A stretch of DNA of 54,382 bases from Xylanibacter rarus. Its GTDB lineage: Bacteria > Bacteroidota > Bacteroidia > Bacteroidales > Bacteroidaceae. Location: NCBI RefSeq assembly GCF_001275135.1, contig NZ_LFQU01000024.1:1-54382 (forward strand). The letters run 5' to 3'. Made by a program: the position numbers and the translations under genes. Of the stretch, positions 32,344 through 42,384 are shown piece after piece. Under the pieces are notes generated by a model, which was not told the DNA's origin, ran no database searches, and saw only the letters and a program-made list of their open reading frames with translations. The first letter of the stretch is position 1, and every line of letters starts with the position of its first letter.

Positions 32344-33909
32344 ATGAAATACCCAATAGGAATACAGAGCTTCGATCAGATAATAGAAGACGGATACGTT
32401 TATGTAGACAAGACGGACATGATTTATGACCTCACGCATGAAGGAAAAATCTACTTTCTGAGCCGTCCGCGCCGCTTCGGAAAGAGTCTGCTTGTGTCTA
32501 CGCTGAAGAACTACTACCTTGGCCGCAAGGATCTTTTCAAGGGTCTTGCCATCGACGGCATGGAGAAGGAGTGGAACGTTTATCCTGTGTTCCATGTTGA
32601 CTTCAACGGCTCCGACTTCACGCAGGCCGGTGTTCTGGAGAAACGTATAAACGGTTATGTTTCCGATTGGGAGAAAGAATACGGCGTGGTGTCTGACGGA
32701 GACACGCTCGACCTTGGCGGAAGGTTCATAAAGATTCTGGAGGCTGCGCATGCCAAGACAGGCCGCCGCGCTGTGGTGTTGATAGACGAGTATGACAAAC
32801 CGATACTCGACGTGCTTGACATGAGCCGCGAGCTTGAAGACCGACACCGCAACGTTCTCAAGGCCTTCTACTCCGTGTTCAAGGGAGCCGACGCCCATCT
32901 GCAGTTTGTCCTCCTAACGGGCGTAACCAAGTTCTCGCAGGTCAGCGTGTTCAGCGGCTTCAACCAGCCCAAGGACATCAGCATGGATGCACGCTACGAG
33001 ACGCTGTGCGGCATAACGCAGGATGAACTTGAGCATTATTTCAGCAGTCCTATATCCGACCTTGCCGTTGAATACCAATGCACTCCGGATGAGATGCGCC
33101 AGAGGCTCAGACGCCAGTATGACGGCTATCACTTCAGCAAGCGTATGAAGGGCGTCTACAATCCTTTCAGTCTGCTCAACGCTCTTGACAGTCTTAGCGT
33201 TGACGACTACTGGTTCCGCTCGGGCACTCCTACCTATCTTATCCGCCTACTTGCACACTTCAACGAGAACATGAACGAGCTTACGGGCAAATATTACGCC
33301 ATGGAGGAGTTCATAGACTATAAAGCCGACGTGGAGCGCCCGCTGCCTATGATATATCAGAGCGGCTACCTCACGATAAAGGACTACAACATGCGCCACA
33401 ACACATTCCTTCTCGACTTCCCCAACGACGAGGTAAAGAAGGGATTTCTCACGATGATAGCCTCTTCGTATCTTCAGCCGCGCGAGCGTCTCAACGGCTG
33501 GATATTCGATGTGATTGACGCCATGGAGGCCGGCGAGGCCGACAGTCTGCACACGCTGTTTACCTCCTTCCTGTCGAGCATCCCCTACACCATGCGCCGC
33601 AAGGAGAATGAGGCGGAGCGCGAACGTTATTTCCAGTACACGTTCTATCTCATCATGCGGCTTATCAGCGTCTACACCGTTTACACGGAGAAAGTGCAGA
33701 GCCAGGGGCGTGTTGACTGCGTGGTTGAGACTCCGCAGTATGTCTATATCTTTGAGTTCAAGCTCGACGGCACGGCAGACGAGGCTCTCAGTCAGATTGA
33801 AGACAAGGGCTATGCGCGCGAATACGAATCAGACAGCCGCCGTGTGTTCAAGATCGGCGCCAGCTTCTCGTCGGAGACGGGGACTATATCCGACTGGATT
33901 TGTGTCTGA
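32344..33909 (+). CDS. AAA-ATPase-like protein with C-terminal PD-(D/E)XK domain
   Basis: A 521-residue cytoplasmic protein of the family that pairs an AAA-ATPase-like domain with a DUF1703 nuclease-superfamily domain. The N-terminus reads YPIGIQSFDQIIEDGYVYVD, then Walker A in SRPRRFGKSLLVSTL, and Walker B in VVLIDEYDKPIL near residue 145. The C-terminus carries a PD-(D/E)XK core in GRVDCVVETPQYVYIFEFKL (Asp, then EFK). These proteins are numerous, often in many copies, in Prevotella and other gut anaerobes; their role is unknown, with defence, mobile-element or nucleic-acid functions suggested. It stands alone between two non-coding gaps and is not obviously part of the PUL. Confidence 0.88.
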   Translation: MKYPIGIQSFDQIIEDGYVYVDKTDMIYDLTHEGKIYFLSRPRRFGKSLLVSTLKNYYLGRKDLFKGLAIDGMEKEWNVYPVFHVDFNGSDFTQAGVLEKRINGYVSDWEKEYGVVSDGDTLDLGGRFIKILEAAHAKTGRRAVVLIDEYDKPILDVLDMSRELEDRHRNVLKAFYSVFKGADAHLQFVLLTGVTKFSQVSVFSGFNQPKDISMDARYETLCGITQDELEHYFSSPISDLAVEYQCTPDEMRQRLRRQYDGYHFSKRMKGVYNPFSLLNALDSLSVDDYWFRSGTPTYLIRLLAHFNENMNELTGKYYAMEEFIDYKADVERPLPMIYQSGYLTIKDYNMRHNTFLLDFPNDEVKKGFLTMIASSYLQPRERLNGWIFDVIDAMEAGEADSLHTLFTSFLSSIPYTMRRKENEAERERYFQYTFYLIMRLISVYTVYTEKVQSQGRVDCVVETPQYVYIFEFKLDGTADEALSQIEDKGYAREYESDSRRVFKIGASFSSETGTISDWICV

Positions 33910-33978
33910 AACAGAACGTTCAAAATGGCATTTCAACCGCAATAGCCTACCGAAAAAAGATAACAAACGATAATTTCC

Positions 33979-33986
33979 TACTTTTG
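33979..33986 (+). promoter_or_regulatory. Possible -7 box before the 34,105 gene
   Basis: TACTTTTG matches TAnnTTTG, 11 nt before the ATG at 33,998. No clear -33 partner is present, and the leader would be only a few nucleotides long, so this is weak support for initiation at 33,998. Confidence 0.25.
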
Positions 33987-34104
33987 ATAAAAGCAATATG
34001 AAAAAAACGTACTACAGAACGCTATCGAAAAAACAAGTCAAGAAAAACATTTTGCCTTAAACGCAAACCGGCACGGCCGTCTGTCACATTTCACTTACTA
34101 TGCG

Positions 34105-36366
34105 ATGTTGGTGCTTGCAGTTGTCTTAACAGCAGTGACAACAAGCATGCCGGCAGATGCAGCCGGTAAAGCGGCAAGAGGGAAAGACTATGTTCCGGCA
34201 GACTACACATGGACGACACAGAGCAAAAATTCATCTGAATCAATGCCATGCGGCGGACACGACGTGGGCATGAACGTATGGGTGGAGAACGGCGACGTAA
34301 TGATATACGTGGCACGTAGCGGAATGTTCGACGAGAACAACACACTGCTGAAAGCCGGACGACTGAGACTGCGCCTTACGCCCAACCCGTTTAACGGTGC
34401 AGATGCAGGCTTCAGCCAGACTCTGAAGCTTGACGACGGCGCTGTTTACATAAAGGGAAAAGACACAGAAATACGCCTGTGGGCAGATGTGGAGACATCT
34501 GCCGTGTTTGCAGAGATAAGTTCAAAGACAAAGACAGACGCCACCCTAAGCTATGAAAGCTGGCGATATAAAGACAGACCTGTTACAAAAGCCGAATGCC
34601 AGCAGTGCTCATACAAATGGAATTTGCCAAAGGACTGCACCACATATCAGGATTCGATACGTGCAAAGGGCAACACACTTGTTTTCTGGCACAAGAACCG
34701 CGAACAGACTGTGTTCGACTTTACTGTAAACAAAGAAAACCTAGACGGCATTAAAAACAATCTGTACAACCCCATCGGCGGCCTGCGATTCGGTGGTGAA
34801 CTCGTTGCCCCAGGCTTCACTTTCTGCGGCACTACCGATGGCACCTATGCCTCAACAGACTTCCGTGCATGGAACTTTAAGGCTGAAGACATAAAGAAAT
34901 CCACGATAACGCTAAACCTATATGACGGCGACAAGGCCCCGAAAATACCTACAGCGAAAGAGTCGAAAAGAAGAAGTGCTGCATGGTGGCATGCTTACTG
35001 GCAAAGAAGTTATATCATACCGGCCGACAGAAACGACAACACGGACAATCCGACGAGCAAATGGCAAGGCATACTGCGCAACTACGAACTGTTCCGCTAT
35101 ATGCTCGGATGCAACGCCTACGGAGAATGGCCCTCTAAATTCAACGGCGGACTGTTCACCTTCGACCCCGTATACGTAGACCCGAAGACGCCTTTCACAC
35201 CAGACTACCGCAAATGGGGAGGCGGAACCATGACGGCTCAGAACCAGCGACTGGTTTACTGGCCTATGCTAAAGAGTGGAGATACAGACATGATGGCATC
35301 GCAGTTTGACACATATCTGCGACTGCTGCCCACGGCCGTTGCACGCACAAAGCATTATTGGGGACACGGCGGGGCGTCGTTTACCGAACAGATAGAAAAC
35401 TTCGGACTGCCAAATCCTGCCGAATACGGCAAGCACAAGCCCGGCGACGACTACGGTATGGAGCGAAACGCATGGCTTGAATATCAGTGGGACACATCAT
35501 TGGAATTCTGCTCAATGATACTACAGGCGCACTTTTACACCGGAATGGACATCACGAAGTATGAACCGCTGATTGTACAATGCCTGCAATTCTTTGACGA
35601 ACATTATCAGTATCTTGCAAAACAGCGCGGAGTAAAGGCGCTCGACGGTGAAGGAAAGCTTATACTCTACCCTTCATCCGGATGCGAGACATACAAAATG
35701 GCATACAACCCGTCGAGCGTGGTGGCAGCATTGCGCACGGTGACAGAGCAGTTTGAAGCATACAAGGCAGCCAAAGGCATACAAGACACATCTGCTTATG
35801 CCCTTGACTCTACTTTCATAAGCCGCATACCCGACATGCCGCTGCGCACCATCGAGGGCGACACATGCATAGCCCCTGCCATTGTATGGGCCAGAATACA
35901 GAACGTTGAGACGCCGCAACTGTATCCGGTATTCCCATGGCGAATATACGGCATGGGGCGCCCCGGATTAAATATTGCACGCAACACTTATCTTAAAGAT
36001 CCGCACGCACTAAAGATGCGCACACACATCGGCTGGAAACAAGACAATATCTGGGCTGCATGCCTCGGCCTTACCGACGATGCGGCACGCCTTAACCTTG
36101 AGAAATTTGCCGACGGGCCTTACCGCTTCCCTGCCTTCTGGGACCCTGGCTATGACTGGGCACCCGACTGCAACCGCGGTGGTGCAGCCATGATAGGCTT
36201 GCAGGAAATGCTGCTTCAGGAAACACCCGACGGTCAACTGCTACTCTTCCAGGCATGGCCGCGCGAATGGAACGTGAAATTCAGACTTCATGCGACAGGC
36301 GGAAGAATAGTCAATGCGGAGATAAAGGACGGAAATATAAAGGTTGAGACAGAGAAAACAAAATAA
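34105..36366 (+). CDS. Secreted (alpha/alpha)6-barrel glycosidase-like protein (DUF5703/GH95-like)
   Basis: A 753-residue secreted protein. The N-terminal beta-sandwich has the DUF5703-type opening with SESMPCGGHDVGMNVWVENG and an RSGMFDENN strand. From about residue 300 an (alpha/alpha)6 barrel includes KWQGILRNYELFRYMLGCNA, WPSKFNGGLFTFD, GHGGASFTEQIENFG, and WDPGYDWAPDCNRGG. This resembles GH95-like enzymes (alpha-L-fucosidase or alpha-galactosidase), but I cannot name the substrate. The ATG at 34,105 gives a signal-like MLVLAVVLTAVTTSMPADA without a basic N-region. The same frame is open upstream without an ATG (from 33,991), and a better start (MKKTYYRTLSKK at 33,998) lies one frame away across a six-A run, so the true N-terminus may be frameshifted. 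Confidence 0.75.
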   Translation: MLVLAVVLTAVTTSMPADAAGKAARGKDYVPADYTWTTQSKNSSESMPCGGHDVGMNVWVENGDVMIYVARSGMFDENNTLLKAGRLRLRLTPNPFNGADAGFSQTLKLDDGAVYIKGKDTEIRLWADVETSAVFAEISSKTKTDATLSYESWRYKDRPVTKAECQQCSYKWNLPKDCTTYQDSIRAKGNTLVFWHKNREQTVFDFTVNKENLDGIKNNLYNPIGGLRFGGELVAPGFTFCGTTDGTYASTDFRAWNFKAEDIKKSTITLNLYDGDKAPKIPTAKESKRRSAAWWHAYWQRSYIIPADRNDNTDNPTSKWQGILRNYELFRYMLGCNAYGEWPSKFNGGLFTFDPVYVDPKTPFTPDYRKWGGGTMTAQNQRLVYWPMLKSGDTDMMASQFDTYLRLLPTAVARTKHYWGHGGASFTEQIENFGLPNPAEYGKHKPGDDYGMERNAWLEYQWDTSLEFCSMILQAHFYTGMDITKYEPLIVQCLQFFDEHYQYLAKQRGVKALDGEGKLILYPSSGCETYKMAYNPSSVVAALRTVTEQFEAYKAAKGIQDTSAYALDSTFISRIPDMPLRTIEGDTCIAPAIVWARIQNVETPQLYPVFPWRIYGMGRPGLNIARNTYLKDPHALKMRTHIGWKQDNIWAACLGLTDDAARLNLEKFADGPYRFPAFWDPGYDWAPDCNRGGAAMIGLQEMLLQETPDGQLLLFQAWPREWNVKFRLHATGGRIVNAEIKDGNIKVETEKTK

Positions 36367-36551
36367 AAACCACTTGTCTGCCACAAGATAAACAATAAAA
36401 GAAGAATGTATAATGATGCGTAAGCTGCGGCAAGACTAACCATGAAAGCCGCATATATGCCAAAGCACAAGCAACCTATAACAGCAAAAAGAGACGGACA
36501 ATACACGTTGACACGCTACGACATCATACATTCAAACTGTATTGAGACAAT

Positions 36552-36592
36552 AAACAAGGCCTTGCGCATCGGTTTTGCGCAAGGCCTTGTTT
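36552..36592. terminator. Bidirectional terminator between convergent genes
   Basis: A perfect 17-bp stem (36,552-36,568 with 36,576-36,592) has loop TCGGTTT. The arms begin with AAA and end with TTT, so both strands finish in a U-run. It lies between the + strand glycosidase-like gene and the - strand dehydrogenase. Confidence 0.88.
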
Positions 36593-36614
36593 CATATCAT
36601 ATCACCGCATCGGT

Positions 36615-37787
36615 TTAGCGGTATGCCTTCTCATAAATAGCAAGTATTTCGTCTTCTGTCAGCATGCGCGGGTCAAGCTGGAACAAGCCTCCCATGGTTT
36701 CCTTTGCATTCTTAACCATTTCAGGAAGATCCTCTTTCTTAATGCCCCAGTCGCTCAACTTCAAGTCGTCAACCTTGCAGGCCTTCTGCATCTTGACGAG
36801 AGCATCAATAAAGTCAGACGGACGCTTACTCGGCTCCATAGTCATGGCCTCTGCCATCTTCATGTAGCGCTTCATACTGTCATTGCGGAATGTCTCAAAA
36901 TAAGACTGCGACAGACAAATCAGTCCTGCGCCGTGAGGCAGTTCAGGATAAAGGGCACTCATGGCATGCTCCATTGAATGTTCTGACGTACAGCTTGATG
37001 TAGACTCAACCATACCGGCCAACGTACTTGCCCATGCAACCTTTGTCCTTGCCTTCAAGTTGCGTCCGTCAGCCACTGCCACAGGCAGATACTTGTAGAT
37101 AAGACGGATAGCCTCGAGAGCATAAAGGTCACTTATCGGAGTGGCACAGTTTGCTATGTAGCCCTCAGCTGCATGGAAGAATGCGTCAAAGCCCTGATAA
37201 GCCGTAAGTCTTGGCGGGATGCTGAGCATGAGTTCTGGGTCAACAATAGACATTGTCGGGAATGTCAGCTTGCAGCCAAAACCAATCTTCTCGTGAGCTG
37301 TCTCATGGGTAATAACAGTCCAAGGGTCAACCTCTGTACCTGTGCCGGCCGTTGTTGGGATGGCAATAATAGGCAGAGCCTTCTCAACGGGCTTGTTCTT
37401 GCCTGTACCTCCGGCAATATAGTCCCAGTAATCGCCCTCGTTGCATGCCATTATGGCGATGCTCTTTGCAGAGTCGATAGAGCTTCCGCCGCCAAGACCG
37501 ATGACGAAGTCGCACTTCTCTTCACGGCACAGCGCAGCTGCCTCCATTACATGCTGCTTGATCGGGTTGGGAAGAATCTTATCAAAGACAACGCTCTCAA
37601 CATTATTCTCCTTAAGATAGCCTACCACTTTATCTAAATAGCCATACTTCTTCATTGAAGTTCCGCCAGAAATAACAATCAACGCTTTCTTACCAGGCAA
37701 ATTTTCTGTTGCCAGCCTTCTGAGTTCGCCGCATCCGAACAATAATTTTGTAGGAATGTGCAGATTAAATACAAGGTTCTTGTTCAT
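36615..37787 (-). CDS. Iron-containing alcohol dehydrogenase
   Basis: A 390-residue group III alcohol dehydrogenase, cytoplasmic. The nucleotide-binding GLGGGSSIDSAKSIA motif and IPTTAGTGTEVDPW are typical. The iron ligands match the FucO pattern: Asp and His in FDAFFHAAEGY (three residues between), then two His in MEHAMSALYPELPHG. It should reduce an aldehyde with NAD(P)H. Because L-rhamnose and L-fucose breakdown yields L-lactaldehyde, a lactaldehyde reductase role fits the locus (inference), but butanol- or propanediol-dehydrogenase-like activity is equally possible from sequence. It is transcribed alone from its own candidate promoter and ends at the shared terminator. Confidence 0.92.
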   Translation of the reverse strand: MNKNLVFNLHIPTKLLFGCGELRRLATENLPGKKALIVISGGTSMKKYGYLDKVVGYLKENNVESVVFDKILPNPIKQHVMEAAALCREEKCDFVIGLGGGSSIDSAKSIAIMACNEGDYWDYIAGGTGKNKPVEKALPIIAIPTTAGTGTEVDPWTVITHETAHEKIGFGCKLTFPTMSIVDPELMLSIPPRLTAYQGFDAFFHAAEGYIANCATPISDLYALEAIRLIYKYLPVAVADGRNLKARTKVAWASTLAGMVESTSSCTSEHSMEHAMSALYPELPHGAGLICLSQSYFETFRNDSMKRYMKMAEAMTMEPSKRPSDFIDALVKMQKACKVDDLKLSDWGIKKEDLPEMVKNAKETMGGLFQLDPRMLTEDEILAIYEKAYR

Positions 37788-37815
37788 GATCGTATTAATT
37801 TAAAGTTTTCAAAAG

Positions 37816-37843
37816 CAAATATAATAAATCTATTACAAACAAA
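37816..37843 (-). promoter_or_regulatory. Candidate promoter of the alcohol dehydrogenase
   Basis: On the minus strand TATATTTG (37,816-37,823) fits the -7 box TAnnTTTG, and TTTG (37,840-37,843) lies 16 bp upstream as a -33 box. It is about 30 nt before the start codon. Confidence 0.5.
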
Positions 37844-37932
37844 AGAATAAATATGAATTTAATTTTAAATTAAAACCGACAAGCAGCTTTATGCTTATAT
37901 AAAAACATTATACTCCTGATTGCAATGTCTGC

Positions 37933-39165
37933 CTATTTACGCTTCATGACGCTGTTCACTACGCGCACCGATGAAACGAGTTTGCCGGTAGACGTGAACA
38001 CGTCGACATTCCACACATGAGACGAGCGGCCCTTATGCACAATGGTGCCCACGGCACGCACCGTATCGCCCTCATGGGCCGAAGATATATGGTTGCCGCT
38101 TACCTGCATTCCGACAACATACTCGTCGGGATTACATATTATCATAGAGCCAAACCCTGCCACTGTCTCTGCCAACGCAAGCGTGGCTCCGCCATGCAGG
38201 ATGCCGAACGGCTGACGGTTGCGGTGGTCAACAGGCATAGTGGCCTCAACGCGGTCGTGAGAGGCATAGGTGTACTGTATGCCGAGGTTGCCCATAAGCG
38301 TAGATTTCGACTGGGCATTGAGTTCATCAAGCGGAATCTCGCTCGGACGCACCTCAGCCAAGAACGCCTTCTCAACAGCCACAGCCACACCGTCTTCATT
38401 GTTAGACAGTGTGATATAGTCGGCACAACGCTTCACAGATCCTGGCGCATTGCCCATGGCTATTCCGAGACTTGCCAGCTGCAACATGGTAACATCAGCC
38501 ACGCCATCGCCGAAGACTACGATGTCGTCTGTCTTTATGCCCTCCATCTCCATTACGGCAGCCAGCGTGTTGGCCTTGTTGACGCGGCAGCCTACCACCT
38601 CGAGAAAGAACGGCTCTGAGCGGAACACGTCGAGCACACCGTCGAGACGGCGCTTCCAGTGGTTCTCCAGTCCTACGAGAGCCTCCTCGTCGTCGCTGAC
38701 AAGCATGCACTTGCACGGAATGAAGTCGATGGCTATGGAGAAATGCTCCTCATAGACAATCTTCATGCCGTTGAGCTCGGCTTCGGCCTTGATGTGCGGA
38801 TTGTCAGGCATGTTCGTAACAATACAGTCCTCATTATAAGTAAGGATGCCAAATCCGTTTTTGTCGGCCTTCTTCTCAAGATAAGGTATCAGTTCGGGAT
38901 TAATGCGGCGCTCAAATATCACTTCGCCGTCAGCAGCCCTTATAACCTGTCCGCCGTTATACGCCATCACATATCCGTTGTAGGTGTCAAGCTCGAGCAT
39001 CTTGGCCAGTCCGAGCAGTCCGTATGTCGGACGCCCTGACGCCAGCATTATTCGCACGCCCATCTGCTGAACCTTGCGCAGCGTTGCCAGCGTGCGCTTG
39101 CTTACCTCCTTGTTGTCGTTCAACAATGTTCCGTCAACGTCCAGAACAAGCATCTTATATTTCAT
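37933..39165 (-). CDS. HAD-IIB phosphatase fused to a hotdog-fold thioesterase
   Basis: A 410-residue cytoplasmic two-domain protein. Residues 1-about 270 are a Cof-type HAD-IIB phosphatase: nucleophile motif LDVDGTLLND, motif II LASGRPTYG, and motif IV VVFGDGVADVTML (Asp ligands). Residues about 285-410 are a YdiI/MenI-like hotdog thioesterase with FGILHGGATLALAETVAG, where the Glu aligns with the catalytic Glu of YdiI, and SGNHISSAHEGDTV. HAD-hotdog fusions are known in Bacteroidota and, as I recall, the hotdog half was linked to DHNA-CoA hydrolysis in menaquinone synthesis. A housekeeping role in quinone metabolism is therefore likely; the HAD substrate is unclear. It is divergent from the GH78 gene across 372 bp. 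Confidence 0.9.
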   Translation of the reverse strand: MKYKMLVLDVDGTLLNDNKEVSKRTLATLRKVQQMGVRIMLASGRPTYGLLGLAKMLELDTYNGYVMAYNGGQVIRAADGEVIFERRINPELIPYLEKKADKNGFGILTYNEDCIVTNMPDNPHIKAEAELNGMKIVYEEHFSIAIDFIPCKCMLVSDDEEALVGLENHWKRRLDGVLDVFRSEPFFLEVVGCRVNKANTLAAVMEMEGIKTDDIVVFGDGVADVTMLQLASLGIAMGNAPGSVKRCADYITLSNNEDGVAVAVEKAFLAEVRPSEIPLDELNAQSKSTLMGNLGIQYTYASHDRVEATMPVDHRNRQPFGILHGGATLALAETVAGFGSMIICNPDEYVVGMQVSGNHISSAHEGDTVRAVGTIVHKGRSSHVWNVDVFTSTGKLVSSVRVVNSVMKRK

Positions 39166-39537
39166 AGCTCAATGTTTTAAGGGTTATGTCAAAACAAGAC
39201 AAAGCTCATATCCTGCCGCCGTATGCTGCTTCAGCCGGCAGGCGGCACGGCCTTTATCTTTCTTACAAAAATACGTAAAAACATTTTCATATTCTCACTT
39301 ATCAGGCTATTTTTGTAACGGCGTTTCAGTTTTTTAAGGAATGCCGCGCCTTTGCCTCCACCTTTATAAATATATCTAAAAAAGGGTTGCCAAAGGTGCA
39401 GAGAGCAAATTTACGTTCAAAAGTCGACAAAGCTGCCGCAAAAGAAGTTACAACCGACAACTGAAGGCGTCATCATATAAATAAGACAAATTCAACGCAG
39501 CCCTGCCGCAAAGGCAAGGGCACAAACACTGAAAGAG
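39166..39537. other. Divergent intergenic region between HAD-hotdog and GH78 genes
   Basis: This 372-bp gap must hold promoters for both strands. TATTTTTG is present on each strand (39,308-39,315 +; complement of 39,266-39,273 on -), but neither has a convincing -33 partner. Two hairpins are visible: CCTGCCG/CGGCAGG (39,212-39,242), and GCCCTGCC with GGCAAGGGC (39,500-39,521, one bulge), the latter 16 nt before the GH78 ATG, where it could affect initiation. Confidence 0.4.
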
Positions 39538-42245
39538 ATGAGAAATTTTCTGTTATCTATCCTTCTGCTCGTATCGTGCAGCATGAGCGCGAAGCTCACC
39601 GTTACGAAACTTACGTGCAACTATCAGGACGGACTGGCCGTAACAGCCGGCGACATACGCGTGGGCTGGCAGATGAAGGCCGACACCAACGGCGACAGGC
39701 AGACTGCCTACCGCATAAGGATTTTTGAGAACATAACCGGCAAAAGTGTCTACGACTCGGGCAAGACGGCATCGGCCGAGAGCCAGCTGATATCGCTGCC
39801 GCCGCTGAAAGGCAACCGCCACGGCTACTACTGGCAGGTGTGCGTGTGGGACGCCGCCGGCAAGAAGTCGGCATGGAGCCAGAGACAATATGTGAGAGTG
39901 GTGCCCGAAGACCTCGGGGCTAAATGGATTGGAGCCATAACCAAAGCGGACGCAAAGCTGCCCGAAGGACGATGGGCAAACTCAGTGTTCAAGAAAGACA
40001 GCTTCAAGACAAAATGGCAAGACACCGACACGCTGTCGGCTAAAAGCATAATACTGAGAAAAGAGTTCAGCACCGGCAAGAGGAAGATTACAGATGCCGT
40101 GGTGTACATAAGCGGACTGGGACACTACGAGATGAAGATAAACGGACGTAAGGTCGGCGACAGCGAATTTGCCCCGCTTTGGAGCGAATACAGCAAGACC
40201 GTCTACTACAACACCTACGACGTGACACAGCTACTCGCAGAGGGGCGCAACGCCATAAGCGTGCTGCTGGGCAACGGATTCTTCAACGTGCAGCGCATGG
40301 GCCGCTACAGCAAGCTGCAGACCAGCTTCGGCCCGCCGCAGATGATTATGCGCATGGAAATAAACTTCAGCGACGGCAGCCGCCAGGTGATAAAGAGCGG
40401 CGAAGACTGGAAGTACACGCTGAGCCCGATAACATTCAACAGCATATACGGAGGCGAATCTTACGACGCAAGGCTCTGCCAGCCCGGCTGCGATATGCCC
40501 GGATTCGACGACAGCAGATGGCATGACGCCGTGCAGGTGGAGGGACCAACGGGCACGCTGACGCCACAGACTGCACAGCCCGTGAAGATAATGGAGCGCT
40601 ACGGCGTGAAGTCGTGGATGAAGATACATACAGATTCGCTGGCAGCAGCGTCAAAGGCCACAAAACGAGAAATAGACCCGTCTGTGATTGTTGCCGACAT
40701 GGGACAGAATCTTGCAGGATTTCCCGAAATAACAATCGAAGGCAAGCGCGGACAAAAGGTTACAATGCTCGTGGCCGAGAAGCTCACTCAGCAGGGAGCC
40801 TGCGACCAGAGGCAGACCGGACGCCAGCATTATTACGAATATACCCTGGGCAGCGACGGCACGGAGACATGGCATCCGCGCTTTTCCTACTACGGCTTCC
40901 GCTACATACAGGTGGAGGGGGCGGTGCGCGAGGGAGAGCCAAACCCGCAGGGGCTGCCCGTACTGAAGAAACTCAGCAGCTGCTTCGTTTACAACTCTGC
41001 CAGAGAGGTGTCGTCGTTTGAATGTTCAAACGAGCTGTTCACCAAGACTCACCGCCTCATAGAAAGGGCTGAGCGCAGCAACATGCAGGCCGTGCTGACC
41101 GACTGCCCTCACCGCGAAAAGCTGGGATGGCTAGAGCAAGACCATCTGTGCGGCCCAAGCCTTCTCTACAACTACGACATGACGCGCTTTGCGCCAAAGG
41201 TGATACGCGACATAACCGACACACAGAAATCAGACGGCATGGTGCCCACCACGGCGCCACAGTATGTGTCGTTCGGCAATCTGTTTGACGACTCGCCCGA
41301 ATGGGGCAGCACGCTCATCATCATGCCGTTCATGTATTATGAGCAGTATGGCGACAGCACGCTCATCACCGCCAACTACGGAGCCATGAGCCGATATGTC
41401 GACTATCTGACGTCGCGCGCCGACAGCGGCATTGTGAGCCACGGACTTGGCGACTGGTACGACTATGGTCCATGGCGTGCAGGCTTCTCAAAGAACACTC
41501 CCGTACCACTTGTGGCAACGGCCCACTACATCTTCGACCTACAACTGATGACGCGCGCCGCACGCATGACGGGCAACACGGCCGACGCAGACAAATACTC
41601 CAAGCTGCTGGCATACGCCACGGATGCCTTCAACAGCCGCTTCTTCAAAGCCGACTCATGCACCTACGGCACGGGCAGCCAGACATCCAACGCCCTGCCG
41701 CTGTATCTCGGACTTACGGGCAACAACAAGCAGGGCGTGCTCAACAGTCTCGTGGCCGACATCAAGGCACACGGCACACGCCTGACAACGGGCGACGTGG
41801 GCAACCGCTATCTGTTTCAGACGCTTGCGCAGAACGGACTCAACGACCTGCTCTACTCCATGCTGAACCATTATGAGACGCCGGGCTACGGCTTCCAGCT
41901 GCGCCACGGCGCCACGACGCTGACCGAGCAGTGGGACCCCAACCAAGGCTCGTCGCTCAACCACTTCATGATGGGACAGATAGACGAATGGCTCTTCAAG
42001 ACTCTCGCAGGCATCAAAACCGCCCAGGCACCTACGGACTGCGCCACTTGCTGATAAAGCCAACGCTCGTGGGCGACCTCAAATATGTCAATGCAAGCAC
42101 AGAGTCGCTCTACGGCAAAATCAGCGTCAGCTGCACACGCAGTTCGCTCACCGTTGACATACCCGTAGGCTCAGACGCCACCATAGTGCTGCCCGACGGC
42201 ACCGAAAAGCAGGTTGGATCGGGCAAACACACGTTCAACTTCTGA
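39538..42245 (+). pseudogene. Secreted GH78 alpha-L-rhamnosidase with C-terminal frameshift
   Basis: The first frame encodes 838 residues (39,538-42,054): a signal peptide (MRNFLLSILLLVSCSMSA), N-terminal beta-sandwich domains, and the (alpha/alpha)6 barrel with canonical acid motif CPHREKLGWLEQDH (Glu527), GDWYDYGPW, and TTLTEQWDPNQGSSLNH. It then derails into APTDCATC and stops. The expected GH78 C-terminal sandwich continues in another frame: GTYGLRHLLIKPTLVGDLKY through KQVGSGKHTFNF to 42,245. A single missing base around 42,015-42,035 explains this; the repaired protein would be about 902 residues. The catalytic barrel is intact, so partial function is possible. It would cleave terminal rhamnose in the periplasm or at the surface. 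It is monocistronic, followed by a terminator. Confidence 0.87.
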
Positions 42246-42335
42246 ATGCATATCCATACAGACGGCCCTGACGGCAACAACACCTGACGGGCATCTGAAG
42301 CCTATATGGCCAATAAGAAAATCTGAAACATAATA

Positions 42336-42384
42336 AAACCGGGCAGAACATTATCCACAACATGTTTTGCCCGGTTTGTTATTT
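42336..42384 (+). terminator. Terminator after the GH78 gene
   Basis: A 15-bp stem (42,336-42,350 with 42,363-42,377, one G-U pair) is followed by GTTATTTT. It sits 90 nt after the repaired GH78 stop. Confidence 0.85.

Noticed and set aside
32072-32429. Two overlapping short ORFs before the ATPase gene
   Set aside because: They overlap the candidate promoter and the true gene start in other frames and resemble no family.
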